Positions 42,916 to 51,731 are shown, numbered from the stretch's first letter. The stretch: 64,000 bases of DNA from Paenibacillus odorifer (GCF_000758725.1 NZ_CP009428.1:3038001-3102000); one strand, 5' to 3'. Program-made: numbers and translations. Notes: a model not told the origin generated them from the sequence alone.

Positions 42916-44019
42916 ATGGACGGAACAATCCTGAATTTCTTTGCTGGCGGCAACACAGCTCACGGCTTCTCTAACCTCTATGAGTCGTCATTGCAAGATT
43001 TAACGCGTTTGTTTGTTTTAAAAGGAGGCCCCGGTACGGGGAAAACTAGAATCATTCGAGAAATCGGAGATCTTCTGGCTCAACAAGGTTATGAGATCTG
43101 GTTAATTCACGCAGCGTCAGATAATGATTCACTCGACGGAGTGGTTATTCCTGAATTAAAAGTAGGAATTATAGATGGCACGGCTCCACGGGTCATTAAG
43201 CCAGAATTGCCTGAAGAGGCCATCGTACATGTGAATTTGGAGCAGGCCGTCGATACGCTCCAGTTAAGCCAGCGTTGTGTTGAGATCGACAGCTTAGTTG
43301 ATCAGTACACGGAAGAGCATGAACTCGCTTATTCAGGCTTTGCTGAAGCACTCCGCATTCATGACGAGTGGGAAGCGATTTATATTGCGACAATGAATTT
43401 CCAAGCCGCTGATGAGCTGACTCAGGAGTATATTCAACTTCTGTATGGTGATCAGAACTTCGAAAAAGTAAGCCGGGTGGATCACCGTTTTTTAGGTGCA
43501 GCTACGCCTAAGGGTGCAGTGGATTTTGTACCTAATTTAACCGCAGGACTAAAAAGATATCTTGTAAAAGGTCGCGCGGGATCCGGTAAATCTACACTTT
43601 TAAAAAAATTGGCAGCTGAAGGAATAAAACGTGGTGTCAATGTTGAGATTTACCACTGTGGTTTCGATCCGAACAGTCTTGATATGATTATCGTACGCGA
43701 GCTTGGGTTTGCTATTTTTGACAGCACAGCTCCGCATGAGTATTTCCCTGACCGTGCCACCGACGAGATTGTTGATATGTATTCACGGTGCATACAGCCA
43801 GGTACGGATGAAGCTTTTGCCGAAGCCATCGCAGGTATTAAAGAGCGATATTCCAGCACCATGAAACAATCCATTCAACATCTGACAGATGCCAAATTAT
43901 TTTTGGATGAGTTAAAGACAATCTATGCCGCAGCTACAGATTTTGACCATGTAGATCAGATTAAATCCCAAATTCAACAAGAAATCAGCGGGATTGTGGA
44001 AAGTCCTCAGGAGGTTTAA
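42916..44019 (+). CDS. Double P-loop ATPase (PRK06851-like)
   Basis: A 367-residue cytoplasmic protein with two related NTPase halves. The first P-loop is FVLKGGPGTGKTRIIREIG (about residue 40) and the second VKGRAGSGKSTLLKKLA (about 215). Each is followed by a similar strand-loop (WLIHAASDNDSLDGVVIPEL; IYHCGFDPNSLDMIIVREL) and FDSTAPH-type segments, showing internal duplication. The family is conserved in Bacillales, function unknown. GAAAGGTG (42901-42908) supports ATG 42916 rather than ATG 42880. Confidence 0.87.
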   Translation: MDGTILNFFAGGNTAHGFSNLYESSLQDLTRLFVLKGGPGTGKTRIIREIGDLLAQQGYEIWLIHAASDNDSLDGVVIPELKVGIIDGTAPRVIKPELPEEAIVHVNLEQAVDTLQLSQRCVEIDSLVDQYTEEHELAYSGFAEALRIHDEWEAIYIATMNFQAADELTQEYIQLLYGDQNFEKVSRVDHRFLGAATPKGAVDFVPNLTAGLKRYLVKGRAGSGKSTLLKKLAAEGIKRGVNVEIYHCGFDPNSLDMIIVRELGFAIFDSTAPHEYFPDRATDEIVDMYSRCIQPGTDEAFAEAIAGIKERYSSTMKQSIQHLTDAKLFLDELKTIYAAATDFDHVDQIKSQIQQEISGIVESPQEV

Positions 44020-44027
44020 CCTTCATT

Positions 44028-44061
44028 AAAGATCGCTCTCTTAGCGGGCGGTCTTTTTTCT
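44028..44061 (+). terminator. Terminator after the double P-loop ATPase gene
   Basis: AAAGATCGC (44028-44036) pairs with GCGGTCTTT (44048-44056, one GU pair), followed by T residues. Confidence 0.75.
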
Positions 44062-44167
44062 ATGTCAAGAAATTGGTATGGTACATACGCACCCATGCGG
44101 TTATTTCCACAAGAATTGTATCCAAGTATGCTCTCTCTAGGGACAACGATAAGGGAGAGAGAAACTT

Positions 44168-44884
44168 ATGAGTGATCAGAAAGTGATGTTTAGAAAGGGT
44201 CTTAAGGATTCTGTAGCTATTGTTGCAGGATTTATTCCTGCTTGTTTTACGTTTGGATTGGTCGGTAAGGGATTAGGCCTAGGGAGTCTGGAAGTGTTCT
44301 TATTGTCAGCGCTCGTATTTGCGGGAGCCAGCCAATTTATTGGCGTGAAAATGCTTGCTGCTGGGGCCGCCGCTCCAATGATCCTGCTGCTTACGTTGAT
44401 CATTAATTTAAGATATTTGTTTATCAGCCTATCTTTTGGGGGTCAGCTTGACCGTACAATCAATCCTCTGGCCAAAGTCTGGATTGGGTTTAGTTTAACA
44501 GAAGAAGTGTACGCTGTTAGTATGATCCCCCGCAATCATTCAAAAGAAAATATAACTCTTCCATATTTGCTGGGTCTACAAATTCCTCCGTATATAGCAA
44601 ATTTACTGGCAACAGCTGCGGGAATATCGCTGGCATCCTACATTCCGGCTATATACTTACCTGCTTTGAACACCTCATTATATGCCTTACTGATAGCACT
44701 AATAGTGCCACAACTAAAGGGAAGCATTCGGAATTTGGCCATATGTTTAGCAGCGGCGGGTTCTTCATGGCTCCTACATCCCGTACTTGGAAACTCCTCG
44801 ATACTTGCAGCTATGTTAATTGGTATGGCAGTAGGCTCCTTATTTCCAGAGCAAGCTGAAGTAGAAAAGGAGGTATCCGTATGA
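44168..44884 (+). CDS. azlC: AzlC family branched-chain amino acid exporter subunit
   Basis: A 238-residue membrane protein with the AzlC start: FRKGLKDSVAIVAGFIPACFTFGLVGKGLG, then ALVFAGASQFIGVKMLAAGA and LTLIINLRYLFISLSF. With AzlD it exports branched-chain amino acids or analogues. GGGAGAGAGAAACTT precedes the ATG. Its stop overlaps azlD (ATGA). Confidence 0.93.
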   Translation: MSDQKVMFRKGLKDSVAIVAGFIPACFTFGLVGKGLGLGSLEVFLLSALVFAGASQFIGVKMLAAGAAAPMILLLTLIINLRYLFISLSFGGQLDRTINPLAKVWIGFSLTEEVYAVSMIPRNHSKENITLPYLLGLQIPPYIANLLATAAGISLASYIPAIYLPALNTSLYALLIALIVPQLKGSIRNLAICLAAAGSSWLLHPVLGNSSILAAMLIGMAVGSLFPEQAEVEKEVSV

Positions 44885-45192
44885 CTATTTTGATCATTAT
44901 CGGGATGGCAATCCTTACATTTTCATTTCGTTTTGTACCTTTGCTGCTGACAAAGCATACGAATGGCTCTTCCAAAGTCCAAGCTTTGTTGGAATATTTG
45001 CCTATCGCGGTTCTTAGTGCTCTAACGGTTCCTGGGATATTTCAGGTGGACGCAGATGACAATCTTGTAGGTATCGCTTCGGGTATAGTCGCTGTTATAC
45101 TGGTATTAATTAGGAAAATCCCGCTGTTACTCGTGATCTTAGGTGCTGTTTCTGCAGCAATAATTGTAAAAATCCTTACTATGAACCATTAA
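44881..45192 (+). CDS. azlD: AzlD family exporter subunit
   Basis: A 103-residue membrane protein with four hydrophobic segments, including the conserved SFRFVPLLL and ALLEYLPIAVLSALTVPGIF. It is the small partner of AzlC. The following GntR/MocR gene starts 31 bases downstream and may control the pair. Confidence 0.92.
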   Translation: MTILIIIGMAILTFSFRFVPLLLTKHTNGSSKVQALLEYLPIAVLSALTVPGIFQVDADDNLVGIASGIVAVILVLIRKIPLLLVILGAVSAAIIVKILTMNH

Positions 45193-45223
45193 GAAAACCC
45201 GGATTAGAAGGGTAGGAAATCTT

Positions 45224-46723
45224 ATGAAGCATGAATTGCTGATTACTCTCGATAAACAAAGACCCATTCCATTAAGCCGTCAAATTTATGAGCAGGTTCG
45301 TAATGCTATCCATTCAGGAGCTTTAAGTGGGGGAGATTCGCTACCTCCATCAAGAACTTTGGCCAATCAACTGGAAGTATCCAGAAGTGTAATTCTTCAA
45401 TCCTACGAGCTACTTCAAGCAGAGGGTTATCTGGAGATGAGAAAAGGGGCAGGTACCTATATAGCGGGGCTGCCGGTGGAGGAGAAAGACCCCCAGGATT
45501 CTGATAACCCTTACAATTTTATAACGAAGGGTCCTGATTTCCTTACACTCAATCCTTCTTCTATTATAGAAAACGACTTGAACACAGTATTATGTAATTT
45601 TCGGCACGGTGTACCTGCATGGGACGCTTTTCCAATGGATCAGTGGCAAAAAGCATTAATGAATGCCTGTCGTCGTGCATCTCCTGATACTTTGGGTTAC
45701 GGTCCGGTCGAGGGCTCTTTGGGACTACGCCAAGAGATTGCACGTTTATTACGGTCCACACGTTCGATGCCCGTGGTTCCGGAGCAAATTGTGATTACAT
45801 CCGGGGCAACGCAGGCATTGGATATATTATCGAGAATTTTTGTTTCAAAAGGTGATCATGTTGTTGTTGAAGATCCATCACATAACGTTGTGCGGGAGAT
45901 TTTTTCGTTCGCTGGAGCGGTGGTTACACCCATCAGAGTTGACCTAGAGGGTATCTCTGTAGATGAGCTCCAAGCAAGCTGTGATCACATCAAAGAAGGT
46001 CCTCATAAAAAACCAAAACTAGCTTATGTCACTCCTTCGCATCAGTTTCCTTTCGGGGTGACCCTGTCGATGAAACGAAGAGTGCAGTTACTGGAATGGG
46101 CCAAAGCCAATCAAGCTTTTATTATTGAAGATGATTATGACAGTGAATACAGGTACGAGGGTCCGAAGCTATCATCGCTTGCTGGACTAGATGTTGACGG
46201 TAGAGTAATTTATGTAGGCAGTTTTAGTAAAGTGTTATTTCCTTCTCTGCGCATAGGTTATGTAGTATTGCCTCCGACTCTGATTCAACCTTTTTTGGCG
46301 GTCAAATGGATAACAGATCGTATGTCTTCTGCTCTGGATCAGGAAGCGTTGGCGGAATTTATTCAGAATGGACATTATGCAAGGCATGTTACGCAGATGG
46401 GGAAACTTTATGCTGCCCGCAGGGCTTGTCTAGTAAAAAGTTTGGATGCTGAATTTGGCAGTCGTGTCCGCTATTATGGGGAAGAGGCGGGTCTTCATTT
46501 ATTAATTGAGCTGGAATCTGGTGCCGATGAGCATCGTATAGCTGAATTGGCGTTACGATATGGAGTTCGGGTCTATCCTGCGTCTTCTTATTTTGTGGGC
46601 AGTAAACCTCAAGGTCCTGTCTTTCTACTTGGTTATTCTAATCTCACCGAGAATCAGATTAAGATGGGTGTGAACCGCTTGATGTTAGCTGAAACGGAAG
46701 CGGCAGTTAGTACTAGAACTTAA
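45224..46723 (+). CDS. MocR-type GntR regulator with aminotransferase domain
   Basis: A 499-residue PLP-dependent regulator. The GntR winged HTH occupies residues about 10-80 (LSRQIYEQVRNAIHSGALSGG, PPSRTLANQLEVSRS, GYLEMRKGAGTYIA). The fold-I aminotransferase-like domain follows: VITSGATQALDIL, the PLP Asp region IIEDDYDSEYRY and the Schiff-base Lys in YVGSFSKVLFPSLRIGY (about residue 335). MocR proteins usually sense amino acids or vitamin B6; here azlCD is the probable target. Confidence 0.93.
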   Translation: MKHELLITLDKQRPIPLSRQIYEQVRNAIHSGALSGGDSLPPSRTLANQLEVSRSVILQSYELLQAEGYLEMRKGAGTYIAGLPVEEKDPQDSDNPYNFITKGPDFLTLNPSSIIENDLNTVLCNFRHGVPAWDAFPMDQWQKALMNACRRASPDTLGYGPVEGSLGLRQEIARLLRSTRSMPVVPEQIVITSGATQALDILSRIFVSKGDHVVVEDPSHNVVREIFSFAGAVVTPIRVDLEGISVDELQASCDHIKEGPHKKPKLAYVTPSHQFPFGVTLSMKRRVQLLEWAKANQAFIIEDDYDSEYRYEGPKLSSLAGLDVDGRVIYVGSFSKVLFPSLRIGYVVLPPTLIQPFLAVKWITDRMSSALDQEALAEFIQNGHYARHVTQMGKLYAARRACLVKSLDAEFGSRVRYYGEEAGLHLLIELESGADEHRIAELALRYGVRVYPASSYFVGSKPQGPVFLLGYSNLTENQIKMGVNRLMLAETEAAVSTRT

Positions 46724-46759
46724 TCGAAAGCGATAGAATATCTAATTCTGGAGGTTTTT

Positions 46760-47749
46760 ATGAAACGGTATATGATAGGGATTGATCTTGGCGGAACCAA
46801 TATTAAAGCAGGGATTTACGATACTGATTTTATAGCTGTTAAAGAAAGATCTATACCAACAGAGGCTGCTAAGGGCCCAGCCCATGTGTTGGGACGGATT
46901 AGAGAAGCCGTACGTTTAATCACGGATGAAGCGAATATTCCATTAGATTTGGTAGAAGGAATGGGAATCGGAGTGCCAGGATTACTTGATCCGGTAGCGG
47001 GAATTTCTTTTTTTTCACCGAATTTTCCGGATTGGGAGCATGTGCATGTTGTAGATGAGATGAAAAAATTCTATGACTTTCCTACTTTTATTGATAATGA
47101 TGTTAGGGTTAATCTTTATGGTGAATGGCAACAAGGTGCAGGAAGAGGGTATAACAATCTGGTTCTGATTACATTGGGAACGGGATTAGGGTCAGGTATC
47201 GTGAATGACGGAAAAGTGATCTACGGTACGTCTTATAGCGCTGGTGAAATTGGGCATATGAATATGTACAGGAACGGACGTCCCTGCAAATGTGGAAGCT
47301 CCGGTTGTTTAGGGCGATATGTGTCCGCGATTGGCATGGTGAATACTTTTAAAGAGAAGCTGAAAGAAGGACGAACAAGTATTATTCAGACTTGGACTAA
47401 GGAACAAGAAGAGCAAATTACCGCGTTAATGATATCTGAAGCTTACGAACTTGGAGACGCTCTCTCTATGGAAGTAATGCAGGAGACTGGAGCTATACTT
47501 GGATTTGGATTAGCGAATGTTGTGAATATCCTCAACCCGGATCTTATTATTGTAGGTGGGGGAATGGCAGCGGCGGGAGATAAATTGCTCCAACCCGTAA
47601 GAGAGACTGTGCATCAGCATGCGTTGAAGCTATCAAGCATTAAGTGTAAAATTGTTCAAGCAGAGCTTGGGAGTCGGGCAGGAACAATAGGTGCGGCCTC
47701 TTATGCGTATAATAAGCTGCAAGATGCAGGAAAATTAAACTTTGGTTAG
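46760..47749 (+). CDS. ROK family sugar kinase (glucokinase-like)
   Basis: A 329-residue ROK kinase. The phosphate-binding motif is GIDLGGTNIKAGIYD at the N-terminus, the sugar-binding Asp is in FIDNDVRVNLYGEWQQGAG, the ATP loop is ITLGTGLGSGIV, and the ROK zinc cluster is GHMNMYRNGRPCKCGSSGCLGRYVS. It lacks an HTH, so it is a kinase rather than a NagC-like repressor. Glucokinase is the best guess. GGAGG precedes the ATG. Confidence 0.93.
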   Translation: MKRYMIGIDLGGTNIKAGIYDTDFIAVKERSIPTEAAKGPAHVLGRIREAVRLITDEANIPLDLVEGMGIGVPGLLDPVAGISFFSPNFPDWEHVHVVDEMKKFYDFPTFIDNDVRVNLYGEWQQGAGRGYNNLVLITLGTGLGSGIVNDGKVIYGTSYSAGEIGHMNMYRNGRPCKCGSSGCLGRYVSAIGMVNTFKEKLKEGRTSIIQTWTKEQEEQITALMISEAYELGDALSMEVMQETGAILGFGLANVVNILNPDLIIVGGGMAAAGDKLLQPVRETVHQHALKLSSIKCKIVQAELGSRAGTIGAASYAYNKLQDAGKLNFG

Positions 47750-47831
47750 TGTTATTTGTTTTTTTTACATGAAATGGAACCAGATTGAGCCGCCCGGAAT
47801 ACAACTGTATAAAATCCGTGGAGGTGCTCTT

Positions 47832-48101
47832 ATGTTTGCAATCATGCAATTAATAGGTGGAGTGATTCTTTCTTTGGGATGGATCCCGCAGATTGTTCAA
47901 ATCCTCAAATCAAAATCCGTAGCCGATTTAAATCTAAAATCGTATTTACTTATGCTGCTCGGGATTAGTCTAATGGAAGCTTATGCGATTAGTTTGGCGG
48001 TTACGGGGGTTGGATTAGCTTTTTTGATTACAAATACGATGTCTTTATGTGTTGTATTGCTGGTTATTATTCTAGTGATTAAATATCGAACAAGACAATG
48101 A
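47832..48101 (+). CDS. SemiSWEET/PQ-loop family protein
   Basis: An 89-residue membrane protein with three helices and the PQ motif in GGVILSLGWIPQIVQILKSKSVADL. This is the size and layout of bacterial SemiSWEET transporters, which dimerise to move sugars. Its position after a sugar kinase gene agrees. GGAGGTGCTCTT supports ATG 47832; an in-frame upstream extension is not supported. Confidence 0.85.
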   Translation: MFAIMQLIGGVILSLGWIPQIVQILKSKSVADLNLKSYLLMLLGISLMEAYAISLAVTGVGLAFLITNTMSLCVVLLVIILVIKYRTRQ

Positions 48102-48147
48102 ATGAAGCTTATAAATTTAATCTAGATAGTGAATGCAGGAGGTTAAT

Positions 48148-49023
48148 TTGCGCGAAAAAAATTATACATATGAAATCGATGCGGTAACTTTTCAATTGCA
48201 GGAAGCCTGTGATTTTGCTTGGTTAACTAAGCTGGGAAAAGTGTTTAAAGTGTTCGATCAGCAAGACTCCGGAAATTTTTCTTTTGGTGTGGAGCAGGAT
48301 GGAAAGAAGTTTTTTGTGAAATTTGCTGGAGCGAGACCTTTGACTTATGCCGGCAATCCTCAGGATGCTGTTAACCGTTTAATTGAAGCTATTCCGTTAT
48401 ATAACGAACTTAGATCTGATGCACTGATCACGCTACTGTCGCATTATGAGGTTGAGTCAGGGTATGTAGCAGTCTTTGATTGGTTTGCAGGTGAATGTTT
48501 ACATTCGCATTGGCTATTTGCGGGAGAAGCGAAGCTGAGTCATCCGGAGTCGCCTTTTTTTCGTTATAAGCAATTATCCGTTGAAAAACGTCTGTCTTCA
48601 TTAAATGTAATCTTTTCGTTTCATGAACATGTTGAGTGTCGAGGGTATGCAGCTGTGGATTTTTATGACGGAAGTATTTTATATGATTTTGTAAACGATG
48701 AAACTAAAATTTGTGATATTGATTATTATAGACTAAAGCCTACTGTAAATGATCTGGGAGAGAACTTCTGGGGTTCATCCAGATTCAAGTCACCGGAAGA
48801 GTTTAGCTTGGATGCGCCGATTGATGAAGTTACGAATGTATTTAATATGGGCGCCACAGCATTTGTTTTATTAGGAGGAGCATCCGATCGATCGTTTGTA
48901 AAATGGGAAACCAGTCAAGCCCTCTACGAGGTAGCTTTACGGGCCGTCAGTGCGGTGAGGGAGCAGCGGTATCGGAATGTAGCAGAATTTAAATTGGCTT
49001 GGGATGCGGCAAAAAATGTTTGA
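48148..49023 (+). CDS. Protein-kinase-like protein
   Basis: A 291-residue protein with a eukaryotic-type kinase outline. The phosphate loop is QQDSGNFSFGVEQDGKKFFVKFAG with the Lys of strand 3 (KFAG). The catalytic loop is degenerate (GYAAVDFYDGSILYDF: Asp present, HRD absent) and the Mg-binding DFG reads DIDYYRL. SPEEFSLDAPIDEVTNVFNMGA matches the activation/APE region. It could be an aminoglycoside-type or small-molecule kinase. AGGAGG (48137-48142) fits TTG 48148, not ATG 48133. Confidence 0.75.
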   Translation: MREKNYTYEIDAVTFQLQEACDFAWLTKLGKVFKVFDQQDSGNFSFGVEQDGKKFFVKFAGARPLTYAGNPQDAVNRLIEAIPLYNELRSDALITLLSHYEVESGYVAVFDWFAGECLHSHWLFAGEAKLSHPESPFFRYKQLSVEKRLSSLNVIFSFHEHVECRGYAAVDFYDGSILYDFVNDETKICDIDYYRLKPTVNDLGENFWGSSRFKSPEEFSLDAPIDEVTNVFNMGATAFVLLGGASDRSFVKWETSQALYEVALRAVSAVREQRYRNVAEFKLAWDAAKNV

Positions 49024-49049
49024 GGCTGGTGGGAAGGCGAGGGATATAA

Positions 49050-49490
49050 TTGCAGGTAAACTTTTTTGATTGGGTAAAGGAAAAAGAAGTTGAGCTGAAG
49101 TACGTTGTTATTATGGTTAAACACGGTGAAGAATGGATCTTAGCGAGGCACCAGGACCGTTCGACGTGGGAGTTTGCCGGAGGACATATAGAGGTTGGGG
49201 AAACCCCGGAGCAGGCTGCTGCCAGAGAATTATATGAAGAAACGGGTGCGGAACAATTCTCACTTTTTCCAATAGCTATTTATAGGGTCACTAGTATCGA
49301 CGCTCCAGAAAATTATGGTAAGTTATATTTTGCAAATGTGGAACAGTTCGCAGAACTTCCTCCTTATGAGATGGCAGAAATCAGAGGATTTACTGAGATA
49401 CCAAAAGAGCTGACGTATCCCTTGATATACCCAGCTTTGATTTCAAAAGTTCAGGATTTCATTAACCATTCATCTTCAGCTGTAAGATAA
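49050..49490 (+). CDS. NUDIX hydrolase, YtkD-like
   Basis: A 146-residue NUDIX protein with the box GGHIEVGETPEQAAARELYEETGAE. The flanking WILARHQDRSTWEFAGG and YGKLYFANVEQF recall nucleoside triphosphatases of the YtkD type (8-oxo-dGTP clean-up), an inference. The TTG start has GAAGGCGAGGG upstream. It starts 26 bases after the kinase-like gene and may be co-transcribed. Confidence 0.85.
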   Translation: MQVNFFDWVKEKEVELKYVVIMVKHGEEWILARHQDRSTWEFAGGHIEVGETPEQAAARELYEETGAEQFSLFPIAIYRVTSIDAPENYGKLYFANVEQFAELPPYEMAEIRGFTEIPKELTYPLIYPALISKVQDFINHSSSAVR

Positions 49491-49554
49491 GAATGATAGC
49501 CCTGCTGTTGTCACATGATATGATTAATAAATAGAACAAGCAGGAGGGATTTCA

Positions 49555-50088
49555 TTGAAAAGAGACATTCAGCATGTACCCTATGGCTATGAGCAACCAG
49601 TTGAGCAACGTAAAGGGACTTTAGTGTTTTACGATTCTTTTGAACATATAACAGATCAAGAGCTTGAAGTGGCGGCAAAAACTGCAGCAGACCGGCGTTT
49701 CACTAAACTGGTGTTATATCCACTTCATGAGGAAACGGTGCGACGGATGACCAAAGAGCCGGTGAGTGCTTATTATAAGCGAGAGGACCGGCTGCATGAA
49801 TGGAAAAGAGAGCAAGGACGTAGCTTTATCACGGTAGAGAGTTTGGAAGGGAAGCGAAAAAAGTATACTCCGCTTGATTCTGCGCTGCGGCATCTTTTGG
49901 AGATCTATCCTTCGCCGATTTTTCTGTATTTAACGCCTGAGGTGGCGAATCAGTTTGCGTCTTATTCTTCTTTTGAAGAGTGGATTGTAAAGATTCGGTT
50001 ATTGTTGCCAGCTGCACCTTCATCACTGCATCCACGGTTACTAAAATTTCGCCATCGCTGGGATGTTGTTGGAGAAGAGAAAGATTAA
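49555..50088 (+). CDS. Hypothetical protein
   Basis: A 177-residue, charged, soluble protein (MKRDIQHVPYGYEQPVEQRKGTL start). Features: VFYDSFEHITDQELEVAAKTAADR, KLVLYPLHEETVRRM, YKREDRLHEWKR and a C-terminal LHPRLLKFRHRWDVVG. The YPLHEET segment recalls nucleotidyltransferase HxxH-like loops, but I do not recognise a family. GGAGGGATTTCA fits the TTG start. Confidence 0.75.
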   Translation: MKRDIQHVPYGYEQPVEQRKGTLVFYDSFEHITDQELEVAAKTAADRRFTKLVLYPLHEETVRRMTKEPVSAYYKREDRLHEWKREQGRSFITVESLEGKRKKYTPLDSALRHLLEIYPSPIFLYLTPEVANQFASYSSFEEWIVKIRLLLPAAPSSLHPRLLKFRHRWDVVGEEKD

Positions 50089-50100
50089 GAATTAACAAAT

Positions 50101-50535
50101 TTAATTTGTGCTGCTTTGTTTACGTCTGTAATTGTACATTCTCCATTGATAATGGATAAAACATCCGATACAAAAACCAAAAATCGCCACAGTGGCAGCC
50201 ACTGCAACGAGCGCTGTGAAAATGTAAGCTGCGATCGTCCAGCCAACGATGAAGCTGATCAGACCCCCTGCGAGGCAGAAGACAGCTATGCTTTGATTAA
50301 ACTGTTGTTGTGACCAGTCTTCGAGTACATAGTGGGAACGCTCTTTTGTCAGAAACCTGGCAGCTAGCTTAATGATGGGATTATAACCGAACAAAAGACC
50401 GAGCAATCCGGCAAACAAGGGCAGCGCTAGTATCCAGTGTTGTCCTGTTAGCCATGTTAATATTACAGAAATGACGATAAACGCCTGATTAGTTTTTACT
50501 AATGGCCGGGCGATTCCTTTGGGCACATTTTGCAT
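50101..50535 (-). CDS. DUF4395 family membrane protein
   Basis: A 144-residue membrane protein with four helices (FIVISVILTWLTG; ILALPLFAGLLGLLFGYNPI; FCLAGGLISFIVGWTIAAYIF; ALVAVAATVAIFGFCIGCFI). The N-terminal GIARPLVKTNQAF and the C-terminal GFCIGCFIHYQW with Cys match DUF4395. Family members are often near thiol-redox proteins; none is adjacent here. AAAGG fits ATG 50535 better than GTG 50544. Confidence 0.88.
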   Translation of the reverse strand: MQNVPKGIARPLVKTNQAFIVISVILTWLTGQHWILALPLFAGLLGLLFGYNPIIKLAARFLTKERSHYVLEDWSQQQFNQSIAVFCLAGGLISFIVGWTIAAYIFTALVAVAATVAIFGFCIGCFIHYQWRMYNYRRKQSSTN

Positions 50536-50629
50536 TTTATTCACACCTTTCTCATTGGAATAATTATAGTATACGCTGGGATTGGGGGAATGGGAAGTAG
50601 ATAATTTCGTGCGAGAGTGGATTATCGAG

Positions 50630-50780
50630 GGATGGAGAAGGTATGGAGATGGCTGGAAGCGGATGGGGAAGATGGGGCGGATGGAGGTAGGTGGAGCAGA
50701 TGGAGCGAATGGGGGCAGATGGAGCAGATGGAGCAGATGGAGTAAATGGAGTAAATGGGCTGGATGGAGGCAGGTGGTAA
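50630..50780 (+). repeat. GGAG-rich minisatellite, purine strand on +
   Basis: Repeated GATGGAGCA / AATGGAGTA 9-mers (50690-50770) with diverged GGMAGATGG-type units to the left. No stop-free frame looks like a real protein. Confidence 0.7.
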
Positions 50781-50859
50781 TTTATTGAGAAAATACAGAT
50801 GGACATTAATAGCATCCCACCCACCTAGCATGTTACGTCCTCATCTCCTCTCGACAGCA

Positions 50860-50968
50860 CATTGGACCTTCTCTCCTTTACCGCATCTGGTTCACTCCAT
50901 TTCCTTCAGTCCAACTGATCCACTCCATCTGATCCACTCCATCTGATCCACTCCATCTCCTTCACTCC
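50860..50968 (-). repeat. CTCCATC-rich minisatellite, inverse orientation
   Basis: Units of CACTCCATCTGATC (three nearly exact, 50914-50958) plus diverged neighbours. Purine-rich on the minus strand, so it is roughly an inverted counterpart of the array at 50630-50780. Confidence 0.7.
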
Positions 50969-51151
50969 ATCGGACTCCAGAGTCCTTATTTGCTCGAAAA
51001 GTAACCTTTTGAATGATTAACGGACCCCAATGCAGCTATGAGCACAAAAAGGAATGAAAACAGCCCGGTTTGAGTGGAATAGCGACGGTGAGGTCCGAAA
51101 ATGTGTCCAAAAGCCTGATTTAGCGCAAATAGCTGCATCTGAGTCCGATAG
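50969..51151. repeat. LLRR inverted-half-site element, copy 4a
   Basis: Left half-sites ATCGGACTCCAGAGTCCTTA (50969) and TAACGGACCCCAATGCAGCT (51018-51040). Right half-sites GGAATAGCGACGGTGAGGTC (51076-51100) and AAATAGCTGCATCTGAGTCC (51127-51151, ends CGATAG). Confidence 0.8.
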
Positions 51152-51334
51152 AAATGTTAGCTTGAGAGCAAAGTGTAGTACATGGAAAACAAAAGTGTGG
51201 GAGTAAGTGCGAAGCAAGGGAGTACACGGACAAATGCATGCGCGGAAATAGTGTGGGACAAGTGTAAGAACTAACGAAGCTAATAGCTCGATGAGAAGTA
51301 AATGTGATGTAGAAGGATGCTCGAAGTTAGGAGC
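51152..51334. other. Spacer between LLRR copies 4a and 4b
   Basis: Unique GA-rich sequence with one diverged AATAGCTCGATGAG word near 51280. No gene signal. Confidence 0.4.
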
Positions 51335-51518
51335 CATCGGACCCCAGAGTCCTTATTTGCTCGAAAAGTAACCTTTTGAAAGATTAACGGACCCCAATGC
51401 AACTATGAGCACAAAAAGGGAGGAAATCAGCTCCCTATGAGCGGAATAGCGTCGCTCAGGTCCGAAAATGTGTCCAAAAGCCCGTTTTAGCACAAATAGC
51501 TGCATCTGAGTCCGATAG
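51335..51518. repeat. LLRR inverted-half-site element, copy 4b
   Basis: Left half-sites ATCGGACCCCAGAGTCCTTA (51336) and TAACGGACCCCAATGCAACT (51385-51407). Right half-sites GGAATAGCGTCGCTCAGGTC (51443-51467) and AAATAGCTGCATCTGAGTCC (51494-51518). Very similar to copy 4a, 367 bases away. Confidence 0.8.
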
Positions 51519-51534
51519 GGAGGATGGAGCTAAA

Positions 51535-51614
51535 CCAACCCAACCCAACCCAACCCAACCCAACCCAACCCAACCCAACCCAACCCAACCCAACCCAACC
51601 CAACCCAACCCAAC
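51535..51614 (+). repeat. CCAAC pentamer microsatellite, 16 units
   Basis: Sixteen uninterrupted CCAAC units. Being a multiple of five rather than three, it would be highly slippage-prone. It lies 76 bases before the lmrA-lmrB regulatory region. Confidence 0.9.
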
Positions 51615-51690
51615 CTCCACGATCTTCCACCAAAATTACTTTGAATTTAAGTAATTTATGTGTTGACATATCTCTTTAAAATATGGTTTT

Positions 51691-51714
51691 ATTATGTAGA
51701 CCAATTGTTATAAT
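51691..51714 (+). promoter_or_regulatory. Candidate LmrA-type operator with -10 box
   Basis: ATTATGTAGACC-AATTGTTATAAT is a partial palindrome with a TAGACC half like the known LmrA/YxaF boxes (from memory). Its right end is the -10 TATAAT (51709-51714), so repressor binding would block transcription. An upstream TTGACA (51663) is poorly spaced for this -10. Confidence 0.5.
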
Positions 51715-51731
51715 GCAAAGGAAGTGTCAGC

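Noticed and set aside
51487..51669. Gly-Trp-Val-Gly-Leu repeat protein on the minus strand
   Set aside because: Pure translation of the CCAAC pentamer repeat; no start site.
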